64,000 bases of DNA from Acinetobacter portensis (GCF_009372215.1 NZ_LWRV01000080.1:1-64000), one strand, 5' to 3'; positions 7,994 to 19,056 are shown, counted from the first letter of the stretch. Notes: generated by a model not told the origin, from the sequence alone. Program-made: numbers and translations.

Positions 7994-10753
7994 TTATACA
8001 CAGTCATTTTTATCCAACGCTATATTTGCAGTTGGATCAATTAATCTTTGCCACAATTTGCAAACGACCTTTCGGGTATCAAGCCAGTCCGCAGCATTCA
8101 CTTGCATGGATTGATTTGCAAGGGCTAAACGGTGACTCTCGGCGCGTTCACTTAGATAAGCTTGAATCAATGCTGTCGCATCGTCACTGGATAAGTAACT
8201 TGTTTTTGCGGCATCCTCAAGGATTCGTACGTTGTCGGAGTAATGGGCGAGATCTGGATTCGACCCACTCCATGCCAATACAGCATACTGTGCCATAAAT
8301 TCAATATCAACGATACCACCTGCATCCTGTTTTAAATGAAAAATTCCATCTTTTTTTTGCTCTTTAGATGATCCAAGATGGTCTTTCATTTTTTCACGCA
8401 TTTTTAAAACTTCAGCACGCACATTTTCTTCATTTCGCTCGCGTGTCAAAATATCACAGCGTAATATCTCAAATTTTTCTCTTAAACTTTGTTCGCCTGC
8501 AATTGATCTTGCGCGTACCAATGCCTGATGCTCCCACACCCAAGCACTTTTATTTTGATATTGTTCAAATGCTTTTAGACTTGTAACCAACAAGCCTGCT
8601 TCACCCGAAGGACGTAAACGAGTATCGACCTCATAAACACGCCCATCCAAAGTTTGTGTTGTCATGAGTGAAACAAACTTCTGTGCAACTCGCATCGCAA
8701 ATTCAAAGCCACTAATTTGCTTTTGACCATCTGTATCTGCTTGTTCATCCATATAATGAATAAAGACTAAATCTAAATCTGAACCATAACCAAGTTCAAT
8801 TCCGCCTACTTTTCCATAACCAATCACAGCAAATGCAAGATGATCTAAAGAACAACGTTGTCCATCTAAACATAATGGATAACCATGTTTTTTCGCAGTA
8901 ATTTGATAAGCCAAATGCAATGTTGCATTAACAGAAACTTCTGCAATATCAGTTAATGCATCTGATACTTTCATAAGCGGACTTTCAGCAAGTACATCAC
9001 TTGCAGCCACTGTCAGCACATTCGACTTTTTAAATAAACGCAGTACTCGCATTTGATCTTCAACCTGATCAATTTCAATACGTAGTAATTGCTGACGCAA
9101 AGAATCTTCCAAGTCTTTACGTTTTGGTAATTCAAAATCCATCGATAAAAATTCATCAAGAAGCACAGGATAATGTGTTAGTTCCTCACAAATCCAAGGA
9201 CTTACTGTTGCCATTTTAACTAGACGCTGTAGCGCACCTTTACTTTCAATGAGCATGACCAAATAAACTGTTCGACGCATTACAGATTCAACCAAAGGCA
9301 TTAAGCGAACCAAAGCCATTTGCGGTTTATCGGATTGTAAAATAGCTTCAATTAAGTGAGGCCAAAACATTTTTAAGCGCTGAACAGCTTTTGCAGGAAG
9401 TTTTTTCAAAGCATGCCCATGCCAAAATTCATAGACTAAATTCTTGGCATTTTCATCTAAAACTTCATCTAATTGTTTTTCAATTTGAGCAAAGCTTTCA
9501 ACTAAAGGATCTACTTCTTTTTCTTTAATTAAGTGCTCAAATTGATAAATGACTTTTGAACGCTTTGAATTTAAGACATGAAGAAAATCTTCCCAAGATG
9601 AATAACCTAAGGTTTCAATCATTCGGGCACGTTGATCAGGCTCTGTTGGTAAAGATTGTGTTTGTTGATCGTTTAAAGCTTGAATCGCATGTTCTACACG
9701 GCGCAAAAATAAATAAGCATCTTCAAGCTCTGCAACAGCTTGCTCATCAAGTAAACCAACCTCACCTAAATGATGCAGACTCACTAAACATTGACGATCT
9801 TGCAGTTCTAGTTTCGATCCACCATAAATAAGCTGAAAAACCTGAACAATAAATTCAACTTCGCGAATTCCGCCTGCACCAAGCTTAATATCATCTTCAA
9901 TATTACGACGCTGAACTTCGCGTTCAATCATCGCTTTCATTTCGCGCATGGCTTCAAAAGCTGTGTAATCGACATACTTGCGGAACACGAACGGACGTGT
10001 CATGGCAAGCAAATCATCGCCATCTTCACCACCTGTCACAATACGTGCTTTAATCCACGCATAGCGCTCCCATTCACGACCATGTTGGCTCAAATATTTT
10101 TCTAAAGCGACATGACTAATTGCAAGTGCAGAGCCATCGCCCCAAGGGCGTAAGCGCATATCAACACGGAATACAAATCCATCTGCGGTAATGTGATCGA
10201 GCAAATAAATTAATTTTTGCCCCCACAAAATACAAAATTGCTGAACATCAATACATTTACGACCATTGGTTTCGCCTTGCTCATCAAAGGCAAATATCAA
10301 ATCAATATCACTTGATAAGTTAAGTTCTTGAGCACCATGTTTCCCCATCGCAATTACAATAAGGTCTTGAACTTTCCCACCATAACCAATTGGTTCGCCA
10401 TGTTTAGCAATCAATGCTGTTCGAGCATAATTTTTAGCAGCACAAACAGCTAAATCTGCAAAGTCTGACAGTTCTTGAGTCAGTTGTTTAACATTGGTTA
10501 GTTGGTTTGCATCTTGCCAAATCCAGCGAAACATAAGACGTGCGCGTAAAATACGAATTACGCGCATCCACTGATTTTCATCTGTTATTTCATTTAAAGA
10601 TTCATCGACAATATTGGCAATTTGCGTGCGACTTAAAGGCTTGAAAAATGCATCAAAAGCATAATCATTTTCTATTAATTCTTTATGCTTTTCTAAAACG
10701 AGTTCAGCATATTGACTTGCGCGTAATGTTTTATGCAGTTGTTCCGAGTTCAT
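7994..10753 (-). CDS. glnE: Bifunctional glutamine synthetase adenylyltransferase/adenylyl-removing enzyme
   Basis: Controls glutamine synthetase by adding or removing AMP in response to PII state. It has two nucleotidyltransferase domains. The N-terminal one (about residues 105-165) holds VIAMGKHGAQELNLSSDIDL. The C-terminal one (about 640-680) holds VIGYGKVGGIELGYGSDLDL. Both keep the D-x-D metal site. The regulatory linker with GAGGIREVEFIVQ and DAGGIVDIEFMAQ repeats is intact. At 919 residues it is close to the usual size (E. coli 946). The ATG at 10753 is favoured over a TTG two codons upstream. Together with the sigma-54-controlled amtB at 51 kb it gives this window two parts of the nitrogen response. 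Confidence 0.95.
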   Translation of the reverse strand: MNSEQLHKTLRASQYAELVLEKHKELIENDYAFDAFFKPLSRTQIANIVDESLNEITDENQWMRVIRILRARLMFRWIWQDANQLTNVKQLTQELSDFADLAVCAAKNYARTALIAKHGEPIGYGGKVQDLIVIAMGKHGAQELNLSSDIDLIFAFDEQGETNGRKCIDVQQFCILWGQKLIYLLDHITADGFVFRVDMRLRPWGDGSALAISHVALEKYLSQHGREWERYAWIKARIVTGGEDGDDLLAMTRPFVFRKYVDYTAFEAMREMKAMIEREVQRRNIEDDIKLGAGGIREVEFIVQVFQLIYGGSKLELQDRQCLVSLHHLGEVGLLDEQAVAELEDAYLFLRRVEHAIQALNDQQTQSLPTEPDQRARMIETLGYSSWEDFLHVLNSKRSKVIYQFEHLIKEKEVDPLVESFAQIEKQLDEVLDENAKNLVYEFWHGHALKKLPAKAVQRLKMFWPHLIEAILQSDKPQMALVRLMPLVESVMRRTVYLVMLIESKGALQRLVKMATVSPWICEELTHYPVLLDEFLSMDFELPKRKDLEDSLRQQLLRIEIDQVEDQMRVLRLFKKSNVLTVAASDVLAESPLMKVSDALTDIAEVSVNATLHLAYQITAKKHGYPLCLDGQRCSLDHLAFAVIGYGKVGGIELGYGSDLDLVFIHYMDEQADTDGQKQISGFEFAMRVAQKFVSLMTTQTLDGRVYEVDTRLRPSGEAGLLVTSLKAFEQYQNKSAWVWEHQALVRARSIAGEQSLREKFEILRCDILTRERNEENVRAEVLKMREKMKDHLGSSKEQKKDGIFHLKQDAGGIVDIEFMAQYAVLAWSGSNPDLAHYSDNVRILEDAAKTSYLSSDDATALIQAYLSERAESHRLALANQSMQVNAADWLDTRKVVCKLWQRLIDPTANIALDKNDCV

Positions 10754-10783
10754 TCCCAAACCTGAAGCCTTATATTTTTATTA

Positions 10784-10792
10784 TTTATAGCA
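10784..10792 (-). promoter_or_regulatory. Extended -10 promoter for glnE-ilvE
   Basis: Minus-strand TGCTATAAA (10792-10784) is an extended -10 element about 31 bases before the glnE ATG. No strong -35 is visible. Confidence 0.45.
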
Positions 10793-10850
10793 GTACTCGA
10801 AGCAAATTGGGAAAATAATTGGTTGAATATTTATTTTTATTCTTTGAGCT

Positions 10851-12086
10851 TTATGCCGCCAAAGCAGATTTTTTATTTTTAGGCAAAGATACTTTAAATG
10901 TTGTTCCTACACCCTCTTTTGAAGACACAGAAATTGCTCCATGATTTAAATCGACAAAGCGCTTGCATAATACCAATCCTAAACCCGTGCCTTTTTCACC
11001 TGAAGTTCCACGAATACTCACTGTGAAATTAGGGTCAAATATATTCTGCATTTGCTTTTCATTCATACCCAGCCCCGTATCTTGAACATAAATATGAACA
11101 TATTGTTCATCTTCATCAGCACTCATAATGACTTTGCCATTGCCATCGGTATACGTGAATTTTAATGCGTTAGATACCAAGTTTTGAATAACTGATGTGA
11201 TCATATTGATATCTGCATACACTTTTAAGTGTGGCGATACTTGACTAATAATTTCAATATTTTTCTTAGCAGCTAAACTTGCAAGAACATTTTGAACAAT
11301 GGTTGTTAATTGTGTTAAATCGAAACAAATTGGGTGATAAACAAAACGCCCACCTTCTGCCATTGCCCACTGCAATAAATTTTCTAATAAGTTGTAAGTA
11401 GACTGTGACGTTTCCAATAAATATTCAGAAATATCTTGAACACCGTTTTCATCTAAAGTATTTCGCTCATGCGCCAATACATCTGCAAAGCCCATTAGAC
11501 CATGAAATGGTGCTCTTAAATCATGTGCAATAATTTGGAAAAATTTCGTTTTACTCGCATTTAATGCAGATTGTTGCTCACACATTTCTTTAAGCTCTGC
11601 ATTTTCAAGGCGTAACTTAATAATATTCACTAAACTTTGTACAAACTCTAAAACTATTTCTAATTGTTTATTTTCAATAATATCTGAACGCTCATCATAT
11701 AAAACCACATGACCAATAGATCGCCCTTCGTACTTTAAACTCATGGTTACAAAGCGTTTATGCTCTACACCACGCACTAAAATATATTCTGAAACTTCTT
11801 TATAATTAGGATGATTTTCATCTATATAGGCTTGATCTAAAAAAAAGTGCTCATACTCTTCATGTGGTTGCGCCAAAAATGCATGGCATTTACCATCAGA
11901 TTCAAGCCAACCATAAGGCTCATATTTAAAAACTAAAATCCCAAAATCCATTTGCAGCATACCGCATGCAAATTTCAAAAATTTAACAATTTGATTTTCT
12001 TCAGATAAAATACCCAAAAGCAGAGACAAACGACATGCGCCAAGCTGTTCAGTTTTTTCGCCTATTTCTAGTAATTCTAATTTCAT
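10851..12086 (-). CDS. Cytoplasmic sensor histidine kinase with a GAF-like input domain
   Basis: A 411-residue soluble kinase with no transmembrane segments or signal peptide. Residues 1-150 form a GAF-like input region. A short helix leads to HisKA with the phospho-acceptor histidine in FFQIIAHDLRAPFHG (H188), then a HATPase_c domain with NLVSNALKF (N box), DTGLGM (G1) and GTGLGL (G2). The ATG at 12086 has TAGGG about six bases upstream and is preferred to a GTG at 12137 that lacks a ribosome binding site. No response regulator lies next to it, so it is an orphan kinase. The input signal is unknown. It is convergent with nothing and ends about 60 bases before the glnE promoter. Confidence 0.85.
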   Translation of the reverse strand: MKLELLEIGEKTEQLGACRLSLLLGILSEENQIVKFLKFACGMLQMDFGILVFKYEPYGWLESDGKCHAFLAQPHEEYEHFFLDQAYIDENHPNYKEVSEYILVRGVEHKRFVTMSLKYEGRSIGHVVLYDERSDIIENKQLEIVLEFVQSLVNIIKLRLENAELKEMCEQQSALNASKTKFFQIIAHDLRAPFHGLMGFADVLAHERNTLDENGVQDISEYLLETSQSTYNLLENLLQWAMAEGGRFVYHPICFDLTQLTTIVQNVLASLAAKKNIEIISQVSPHLKVYADINMITSVIQNLVSNALKFTYTDGNGKVIMSADEDEQYVHIYVQDTGLGMNEKQMQNIFDPNFTVSIRGTSGEKGTGLGLVLCKRFVDLNHGAISVSSKEGVGTTFKVSLPKNKKSALAA

Positions 12087-12396
12087 ACAGGCCCTACAGT
12101 CTCTTATGGATGTCCGAATCACTGCTACGATATTCACGAATAAAAAATAACAAAATATTACACATTTAACAAGACAAATGAGAAGATAACCATAAAAATG
12201 AAGAGTAAAGCACAGTTAAATAAACTAGATTTGTAATTTTATTTAATTATCAAAATAATCATTTTGATTAACGCTTATATAAATTTTAGTTTGTGAAAAC
12301 TATAAGAAAGTTTGAATGAATAGTTTCGCTTAAAATAACACACCAAATGAATAATTTATCAATCTTTAATCTTCAAAACCACTTATTTCAGACAAT
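12087..12396. other. Non-coding interval between the kinase gene and the tRNA-Leu terminator
   Basis: About 310 A+T-rich bases. The kinase promoter must lie here but no convincing -35/-10 pair stands out. An 8-bp inverted repeat (ATCAAAAT/ATTTTGAT, 12249-12256 and 12261-12268, 4-base loop) is the only structured element seen. Confidence 0.4.
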
Positions 12397-12436
12397 AAAA
12401 AAAGGCTCTAAGTCTTAATGTGCTTAGAGCCTTTTT
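12397..12436 (-). terminator. Intrinsic terminator of the tRNA-Leu transcript
   Basis: The stem AAAAAGGCTCTAAG/CTTAGAGCCTTTTT with a 10-base loop lies 8-9 bases past the tRNA 3' end. On the minus strand it is followed by a T run. Confidence 0.85.
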
Positions 12437-12443
12437 AGGTAGA

Positions 12444-12530
12444 TGGTCCCGAGGGTCGGACTCGAACCGACACATCATCTCTGATAGTGGATTTTGAATC
12501 CACCGCGTCTACCAATTTCACCACCTCGGG
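12444..12530 (-). tRNA. tRNA-Leu, anticodon CAA
   Basis: An 87-nucleotide tRNA including an encoded CCA. The acceptor stem is CCCGAGG/CCTCGGG, and the D arm contains AAATTGGTAGACGC. The anticodon loop TTCAAAA reads CAA (decodes TTG), in a GTGGA/TCCAC stem. A long variable arm typical of leucine tRNAs and the TTCGAGTC T-arm complete it. It is a single-gene transcript with its own promoter and terminator. Confidence 0.95.
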
Positions 12531-12538
12531 ATGCGGCT

Positions 12539-12566
12539 ATATTACTCCGTTTCAAAAACTTGTCAA
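12539..12566 (-). promoter_or_regulatory. Sigma-70 promoter of tRNA-Leu
   Basis: Minus-strand -35 TTGACA (12566-12561) is perfect. A 16-base spacer leads to -10 TAATAT (12544-12539), then a G+C-rich discriminator (AGCCGC) immediately before the tRNA. The G+C-rich discriminator is the type seen on stringently controlled stable-RNA promoters. Confidence 0.8.
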
Positions 12567-12701
12567 CGCAAGTTTAAAACAATTGTATATTTTTAAATCA
12601 GTCTTATTTTTTTTGACTTATAATCACTCAATATCATCTATAAAACTTAAAAAAGCATATACTAAGCACAGTTTTAATATATGTGTTTGCTCTAATTAAT
12701 C

Positions 12702-13742
12702 ATGCAACTTTCCGACTTTAATTTCGATCTCCCAGATGAGCTTATTGCTCGCTATCCACTTGAAACTCGTAGTGCTTCTCGTCTTTTGCACTTAGATGCA
12801 CAAGGTCAACATCACGACCTACATTTTACCAATATTCTAGATTTACTAGAGCCTGGTGATTTGCTAGTTCTTAATGACACAAAAGTAATGAAAGCACGCT
12901 TAAAAGGTAAACGAGCAAGTGGCGGTGCAGTTGAAGTTTTAGTCGAACGCATGCAAACACCTTTTGTTGCACATTGCCACATTAAAGCAAGTAATTCACC
13001 TAAAGCAGGTGCAGAATTATTTATTGGTGTAGATGAAGTTAAAGTGACTGTAACAGGTCGTCACGAAAATCTATTTATTGTTGAATTTTCTCAACCTATT
13101 TTAGATGTGCTCGATAAATACGGAAAACTTCCAATTCCACCATATTTTAATCGTGAAGCTGAAGACATTGATACAGCACGCTATCAAACTGTTTTTAATG
13201 ATCCTACAAAACTTGCAAGTGTTGCAGCACCAACAGCAAGCCTACACTTCGATGAAGAGCTTTTAAGTCAACTTGAAGCAAAAGGCATTAATAAAACATT
13301 TGTGACTTTGCATGTAGGTGCAGGCACGTTCTTACCTGTTCGTACTAATGACATTGAAAACCATATTATGCATAGCGAATGGTGTGATGTATCAGATACA
13401 TCAATGCAACTTATTAAAGAAACCAAAGCTCGCGGTAATAAAGTGATTGCTGTAGGTACAACAGCAACTCGTGCAACAGAAAGTGCGGCTCAAGCAAATG
13501 GCGGTGAGTTAAAAGGTTGGACTGGCGATACTCAAATCTTCATTTACCCAGGTTATGAATTTAAAGTAGTTGATCGTTTAATTACAAACTTCCATTTACC
13601 AGAATCTACCTTATTAATGTTGGTTTCTGCACTTTCAACGCAAGAAAACATTTTGAAGGCATATCATCATGCTGTGGCAGAAAAATACCGTTTCTTTAGT
13701 TATGGCGATGCCATGCTAGTTGATTCCACAGCAACGAAGTAG
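12702..13742 (+). CDS. queA: S-adenosylmethionine:tRNA ribosyltransferase-isomerase
   Basis: Transfers and isomerises the ribosyl group of SAM onto 7-aminomethyl-7-deazaguanine in tRNA, giving epoxyqueuosine in the queuosine pathway. Family marks are the N-terminal [61 protein letters not shown]-like [12 protein letters not shown], and the C-terminal [15 protein letters not shown]. The length of 346 residues is normal. tgt, which inserts the queuosine precursor base, lies 1.8 kb downstream on the same strand but is separated by two unrelated genes. Confidence 0.96.
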   Translation: MQLSDFNFDLPDELIARYPLETRSASRLLHLDAQGQHHDLHFTNILDLLEPGDLLVLNDTKVMKARLKGKRASGGAVEVLVERMQTPFVAHCHIKASNSPKAGAELFIGVDEVKVTVTGRHENLFIVEFSQPILDVLDKYGKLPIPPYFNREAEDIDTARYQTVFNDPTKLASVAAPTASLHFDEELLSQLEAKGINKTFVTLHVGAGTFLPVRTNDIENHIMHSEWCDVSDTSMQLIKETKARGNKVIAVGTTATRATESAAQANGGELKGWTGDTQIFIYPGYEFKVVDRLITNFHLPESTLLMLVSALSTQENILKAYHHAVAEKYRFFSYGDAMLVDSTATK

Positions 13743-13750
13743 TTCTAATT

Positions 13751-14785
13751 ATGCCTATAGATAGTGTTAGACACTCAATCCACATTCGCAGAAAAAAGAA
13801 TGCGGTTGTTTTTAACAATATTGATAGGCTTAAAGAATTAGGTCGTCAAGCACGTAGCCATCAAGACATACTTGATGGCTTACACCCTTGGAATGCAAAT
13901 CACACATTAAAGTTTGATAATAAACTGCCCCTCTTATTAGGTATTTTAGGCGCAATATTATCTCTTGCCATTTTTATATCACCCTCAAACATATGGGCAC
14001 AGTTTTGTTTATTTGCAGGATGTTCGGCAATTTTTTGGTCATATATTACCTATGAAGATAACGAAGAGATTCAAAGCGTCACTTCATATTTAGAAAAAAC
14101 CATAATTGCAAAAAAATATCAGCTCGAATTTAACAGACCGCCTCCATATCTTGGGCATACAATTAATGCTCATTTATTTACAGTATATTTAAAAAATCTT
14201 TTCCCTATTTTTAACCGTGGCTATCATTCGAATAATATAGATTCCTATGCCTCAACAACTTGGATTGATCATCAAGGTATTGAGCGCTCTGTTCTCATTT
14301 TTTCATATAGTTACGTAACCGAAGCTATAGAAAAACAACAACATGGTGTGACTCTAAAAACAACTGAAATTGAAAAAAGGCTTTGGGGTGCTTTCATTTT
14401 TAATATCGATATTCAGGGATTAGCAGTCACATCTATCTCTAAAAAATTTAACTATCCTTATTTGCATGAATGGCAAAGTAACTATATTGCAGCAAATAGA
14501 AAAATCGATTTCTTTGGCACAAGCGACATGCATTTAGCAAAAACACTAACGCCTGTGCTTACGCTAAAGCTTGCTAACTTTTTTAATCATCAAAATGGCG
14601 AATTGCTCTTTCACCCAGATAAAAATGTAATGTGTTTTATGGGCGCGAAAAATCTATTCCAAATTTCTAAAAATGATAAAACTGTTGAAGATATCTCTGC
14701 TTTACGTGGTCATTTACGTACATTTAAATTACCGCATTTAGAGCAACTACAACGTGATTTAATGCTCTTCTTAACTAAAGATTAA
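13751..14785 (+). CDS. DUF3137-like membrane protein paired with LemA
   Basis: A 344-residue protein. A soluble N-terminal stretch is followed by two membrane helices at about residues 58-77 and 81-97. A large cytoplasmic domain follows. Its SYASTTWIDHQGIERSVLIF segment and the later FFGTSDMHLAKTLTPVLTLK region follow the DUF3137 pattern. DUF3137 genes often neighbour lemA in bacteria, as here (15 bases to the LemA gene), so the two probably act together. The molecular function is unknown. It starts nine bases after queA, so it may be cotranscribed with it. Confidence 0.6.
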   Translation: MPIDSVRHSIHIRRKKNAVVFNNIDRLKELGRQARSHQDILDGLHPWNANHTLKFDNKLPLLLGILGAILSLAIFISPSNIWAQFCLFAGCSAIFWSYITYEDNEEIQSVTSYLEKTIIAKKYQLEFNRPPPYLGHTINAHLFTVYLKNLFPIFNRGYHSNNIDSYASTTWIDHQGIERSVLIFSYSYVTEAIEKQQHGVTLKTTEIEKRLWGAFIFNIDIQGLAVTSISKKFNYPYLHEWQSNYIAANRKIDFFGTSDMHLAKTLTPVLTLKLANFFNHQNGELLFHPDKNVMCFMGAKNLFQISKNDKTVEDISALRGHLRTFKLPHLEQLQRDLMLFLTKD

Positions 14786-14800
14786 AACAAGGAATATATT

Positions 14801-15367
14801 ATGGGGATGATTATTGTTTTATTGGTTCTAATTACAATAACTGTAGCTATTATTATGATTAGAAATAATATTGTAAGACATCATAATGCTTCAATTCGGG
14901 CTTGGTCAGATGTAGCAACATACGAACGTCAAAAAATAAAAGTATTAGATGATTTAGCACCTCTAGTTGAACAATATTCTAGCTTTGAAAAAGGCACTTT
15001 AGAAAAAGTAACTGAATTACGTCAAAACATTTTGAACCTCAACTTAAATACAAGTGATGTCTCTCAATTACAACGTGTTGAAAGCTTAAGTAAAGAATTA
15101 ATGCGTAACTTAAATGTTGTTGTCGAAAATTATCCTGAATTAAAAGCCAATGAACTTTATCTAAAAATGATGAGTGAAATTGAAGAACAAAATGACAATG
15201 TTTCTGCTGCTATTACCATCTTCAATAGAAATGTTGAGCTGTTCAATAATCATATTCAAATTTTCCCAAACAATATTATTAACACTGCAACACTTGGGAA
15301 AAAGAAGCTTCGCCCATTTAGAGATAATCAAGCTTCTCAAAGTTTCGATTATCGTCCAAATTTTTAA
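14801..15367 (+). CDS. LemA-family membrane-anchored protein
   Basis: A 188-residue protein with an N-terminal membrane helix (residues 2-21), then the LemA helical domain: ASIRAWSDVATYERQKIKVL, DLAPLVEQYSSFE, ENYPELKANELYLKMM, IEEQNDNVSAAITIFNRNV and a closing FPNNII. The residue order (tyrosine/asparagine pairs, ENYP-LKAN, then VE-FN-I-FP) is diagnostic of the family. LemA proteins sit in the inner membrane facing the cytoplasm; their role is undefined, with a YfbV-like or stress function suggested in some bacteria. It lies 15 bases after the DUF3137-like gene, with GGA before the ATG. Confidence 0.8.
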   Translation: MGMIIVLLVLITITVAIIMIRNNIVRHHNASIRAWSDVATYERQKIKVLDDLAPLVEQYSSFEKGTLEKVTELRQNILNLNLNTSDVSQLQRVESLSKELMRNLNVVVENYPELKANELYLKMMSEIEEQNDNVSAAITIFNRNVELFNNHIQIFPNNIINTATLGKKKLRPFRDNQASQSFDYRPNF

Positions 15368-15530
15368 CAAGCCACATTTATTTCAATAAATGGTTTATGA
15401 CAGTAACTTTAGATTTTCATAAACAAAAATTACAGAGTTAAAACTCGATAAAGCTAGCGTTTCATACAAGAATCTAGGAAAATATTGGACTTTTAGCACA
15501 TTTAATCAGCGAACTGTTTTTTCGCCATGA

Positions 15531-16673
<1,143 letters not shown>

Positions 16674-16773
16674 TATTTCAGTGTTTGCGCTGAAGAAAAA
16701 GACAAGGTAAATTGCTTACAAGTTAATTTATTATCATGTAGTTAATTACAGTTTTTTAATTTAGGAAAATCAA

Positions 16774-17103
16774 ATGAGTCTTTTCATTTCTACTGCTCAT
16801 GCAGCGGGCGAAGCTGCACAACAACCTAGCTTAATTGCTAACTTAGGTATGATTGCTGTATTCGTTGCAATCTTTTACTTCTTAATCTGGCGTCCTCAAT
16901 CTAAACGTGCAAAAGAACACCGCGCGTTAGTTGAAAGCTTAGGTGTTGGAAGTGAGGTTGTATTTGCTGGTGGTCTTATGGGTAAAGTCCTTAAGATTGA
17001 AGGCGACTTCGCTGTTATTGAATTGAGCCGTGGTGTTGAAGTGAAAATTCAACGTGCAAGCGTGATTTCAGTTCTTCCTGAAGGCACATTAAATAATCTT
17101 TAA
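16774..17103 (+). CDS. yajC: Sec translocon accessory protein YajC
   Basis: A 109-residue inner-membrane protein that associates with SecDF. It has a short N-terminus, one membrane helix at about residues 23-41 (NLGMIAVFVAIFYFLIWRPQ), and the cytoplasmic KRAKEHRALVESLGVGSEV-type YajC domain with GGLMGKVLKIEGDFAVIEL. ATG has AGGAAAATCAA before it. It sits between tgt and secD. Confidence 0.95.
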   Translation: MSLFISTAHAAGEAAQQPSLIANLGMIAVFVAIFYFLIWRPQSKRAKEHRALVESLGVGSEVVFAGGLMGKVLKIEGDFAVIELSRGVEVKIQRASVISVLPEGTLNNL

Positions 17104-17112
17104 TCAAAAATT

Positions 17113-17139
17113 AGTCGTGCGATTCGCACGACTTTTTTC
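17113..17139 (+). terminator. Intrinsic terminator between yajC and secD
   Basis: The perfect 9-bp stem AGTCGTGCG/CGCACGACT with a 3-base loop is followed by six T. It lies nine bases past the yajC stop and 19 bases before the secD ATG, in the middle of what is normally one operon. Confidence 0.8.
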
Positions 17140-17157
17140 ATTTTAAGAAGAAAATAA

Positions 17158-19056
17158 ATGCGTTACCCAGCATGGAAATATCTACTAATTCTATTTGTTC
17201 TTGTGATTAGTACATTATATGCCCTGCCAAGTTTGTATCCAGATGAACCTGCTGTTCAAATTTCTGGTGCCAAAGCTGGTACCCAAATTGATCAAAGCAT
17301 CATACAAAAAGCAGAGCAAATTTTAAAAAGCGAAAAAATTGCCAGCCATGACAATAGTTTCACCAATAACGCGGCATTGTTACGTTTAGATTCATCTGAA
17401 GCACAATTAAAAGCAAAGGATGCATTACGTCGTGGTCTTGGTGACAATTATGTTGTTGCTCTTAACCTCGCGCCTACAACTCCAGAATGGCTTCAAAAAA
17501 TTGGTGCGAAACCAATGAAGTTAGGTCTAGATTTACGTGGTGGTGTTCATTTCTTACTTGAAGTAGATATGGATAAAGCCATCAGCCAGCGCATGGAAAC
17601 GTCATCAACTGATTTACGTCGTCAATTCCGTGATAATAAAATTAAGTTCAACAGCCTTTCGCTGAATAATAATGTCATCACAGTTCAATTCGCAGATAAT
17701 TCAGATCGCGATGCAGCTGCAGATTTCTTACGCAGAAATGGCAATGAATATACGCAACAAGCTGTTGCGACGACTGACGGTTCAACTTTACGTCTTACTT
17801 ATACAGATGTACGTAAACAAGAAATTCAGTCTTATGCAGTGAACCAAAACTTAACAACGTTACGTAATCGTATTAACGAGTTAGGTGTTGCAGAAGCACT
17901 TGTTCAAACCCAAGGTAGCAACCGTATTGTGGTTGAATTACCGGGTGTGCAAGATACTGCTGAAGCAAAACGTGTATTAGGTCGTACTGCAAACTTAGAA
18001 TTCCGTTTGGTATCTGACTTAAATGATCAACACATCGACCCATATACAGGTCAATTGAAAGATCAAGCACCTCCAGGTACTGAAGCGTTTGCTTTCCAAT
18101 CATTGGATAGCGGTCGTCAATTATTGCTTAACCGTAGCCGTATTTTAACAGGTGAACGTGTTCAAAATGCATCTTCAGGCTTTAGCCAAGATTCAGGCGG
18201 AGCAGAAGTTAACATCACCCTAGATTCTGCGGGTGGTAAGTTAATGTCAGATGCGACACGTAATGCTGTCGGCAAACGTATGGCTGTTTTGTTCATTGAG
18301 AACAAACAAAAAATTAGCTATGTTCAAGATCCTACAACTGGCGCACAAACTGAAGTACGTACGCCATATACAGAATCTGTCGTGATTAATGCTGCAACTG
18401 TTCAAGCAGTATTAGGTTCACAGTTCCGTATTACAGGTCTAGATTCTCCTCAAGAAGCAGGCGAACTTGCATTGATGTTACGTGCAGGTGCTTTAGCTGC
18501 ACCAATGTACTTCGTTGAAGAACGTGTTATTGGACCAAGCTTGGGTCAAGAAAACATCGATAAAGGTGTTCTTTCTACGCAAATTGGTTTCTTACTTGTT
18601 GCTATTTGGATGGTGGTTTTCTTCCGTCTATTTGGTTTAATTGCAAACTTTGCGCTTGTACTTAACCTTGCCATGATTTTAACGGTTATGTCTTGGATTG
18701 GTGCTTCCCTCACCCTACCAGGTATTGCAGGTATTGTGATTACCATTGGTATGGCGGTCGATGCCAACGTACTGATTTGTGAGCGAATACGAGAAGAAAT
18801 GAAGTGGGGTGCATCGCCAAAACAAGCCATTGTGGCAGGTTATGACCGAGCATATAACACCATTTTCGATTCTAACTTAACGACATTCCTTGTTGCGTTT
18901 ATCCTATTTGCAATCGGCTCTGGTCCAATTAAAGGATTTGCCGTGACTTTAATGATTGGTATTATTTGCTCAATGTTTACTGCAATTACAGTAACACGTG
19001 CAATTGTCCAAATCATTTATGGCAAAAAACGTAACTTGAAAAAGTTGAGCATTTAG
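17158..19056 (+). CDS. secD: Protein translocase subunit SecD
   Basis: Together with SecF uses the proton gradient to complete protein export through SecYEG. It is 632 residues: a first membrane helix at residues 7-23, a large periplasmic region with the P1 base (LGLDLRGGVHFLLEVD) and the ELPGV strand, then five helices in the C-terminal SecD/SecF domain (GMAVDANVLICERIREE, AFILFAIGSGPIKGFAV). The ATG follows GAAGAAAATAA. secF begins seven bases after the stop. Confidence 0.97.
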   Translation: MRYPAWKYLLILFVLVISTLYALPSLYPDEPAVQISGAKAGTQIDQSIIQKAEQILKSEKIASHDNSFTNNAALLRLDSSEAQLKAKDALRRGLGDNYVVALNLAPTTPEWLQKIGAKPMKLGLDLRGGVHFLLEVDMDKAISQRMETSSTDLRRQFRDNKIKFNSLSLNNNVITVQFADNSDRDAAADFLRRNGNEYTQQAVATTDGSTLRLTYTDVRKQEIQSYAVNQNLTTLRNRINELGVAEALVQTQGSNRIVVELPGVQDTAEAKRVLGRTANLEFRLVSDLNDQHIDPYTGQLKDQAPPGTEAFAFQSLDSGRQLLLNRSRILTGERVQNASSGFSQDSGGAEVNITLDSAGGKLMSDATRNAVGKRMAVLFIENKQKISYVQDPTTGAQTEVRTPYTESVVINAATVQAVLGSQFRITGLDSPQEAGELALMLRAGALAAPMYFVEERVIGPSLGQENIDKGVLSTQIGFLLVAIWMVVFFRLFGLIANFALVLNLAMILTVMSWIGASLTLPGIAGIVITIGMAVDANVLICERIREEMKWGASPKQAIVAGYDRAYNTIFDSNLTTFLVAFILFAIGSGPIKGFAVTLMIGIICSMFTAITVTRAIVQIIYGKKRNLKKLSI

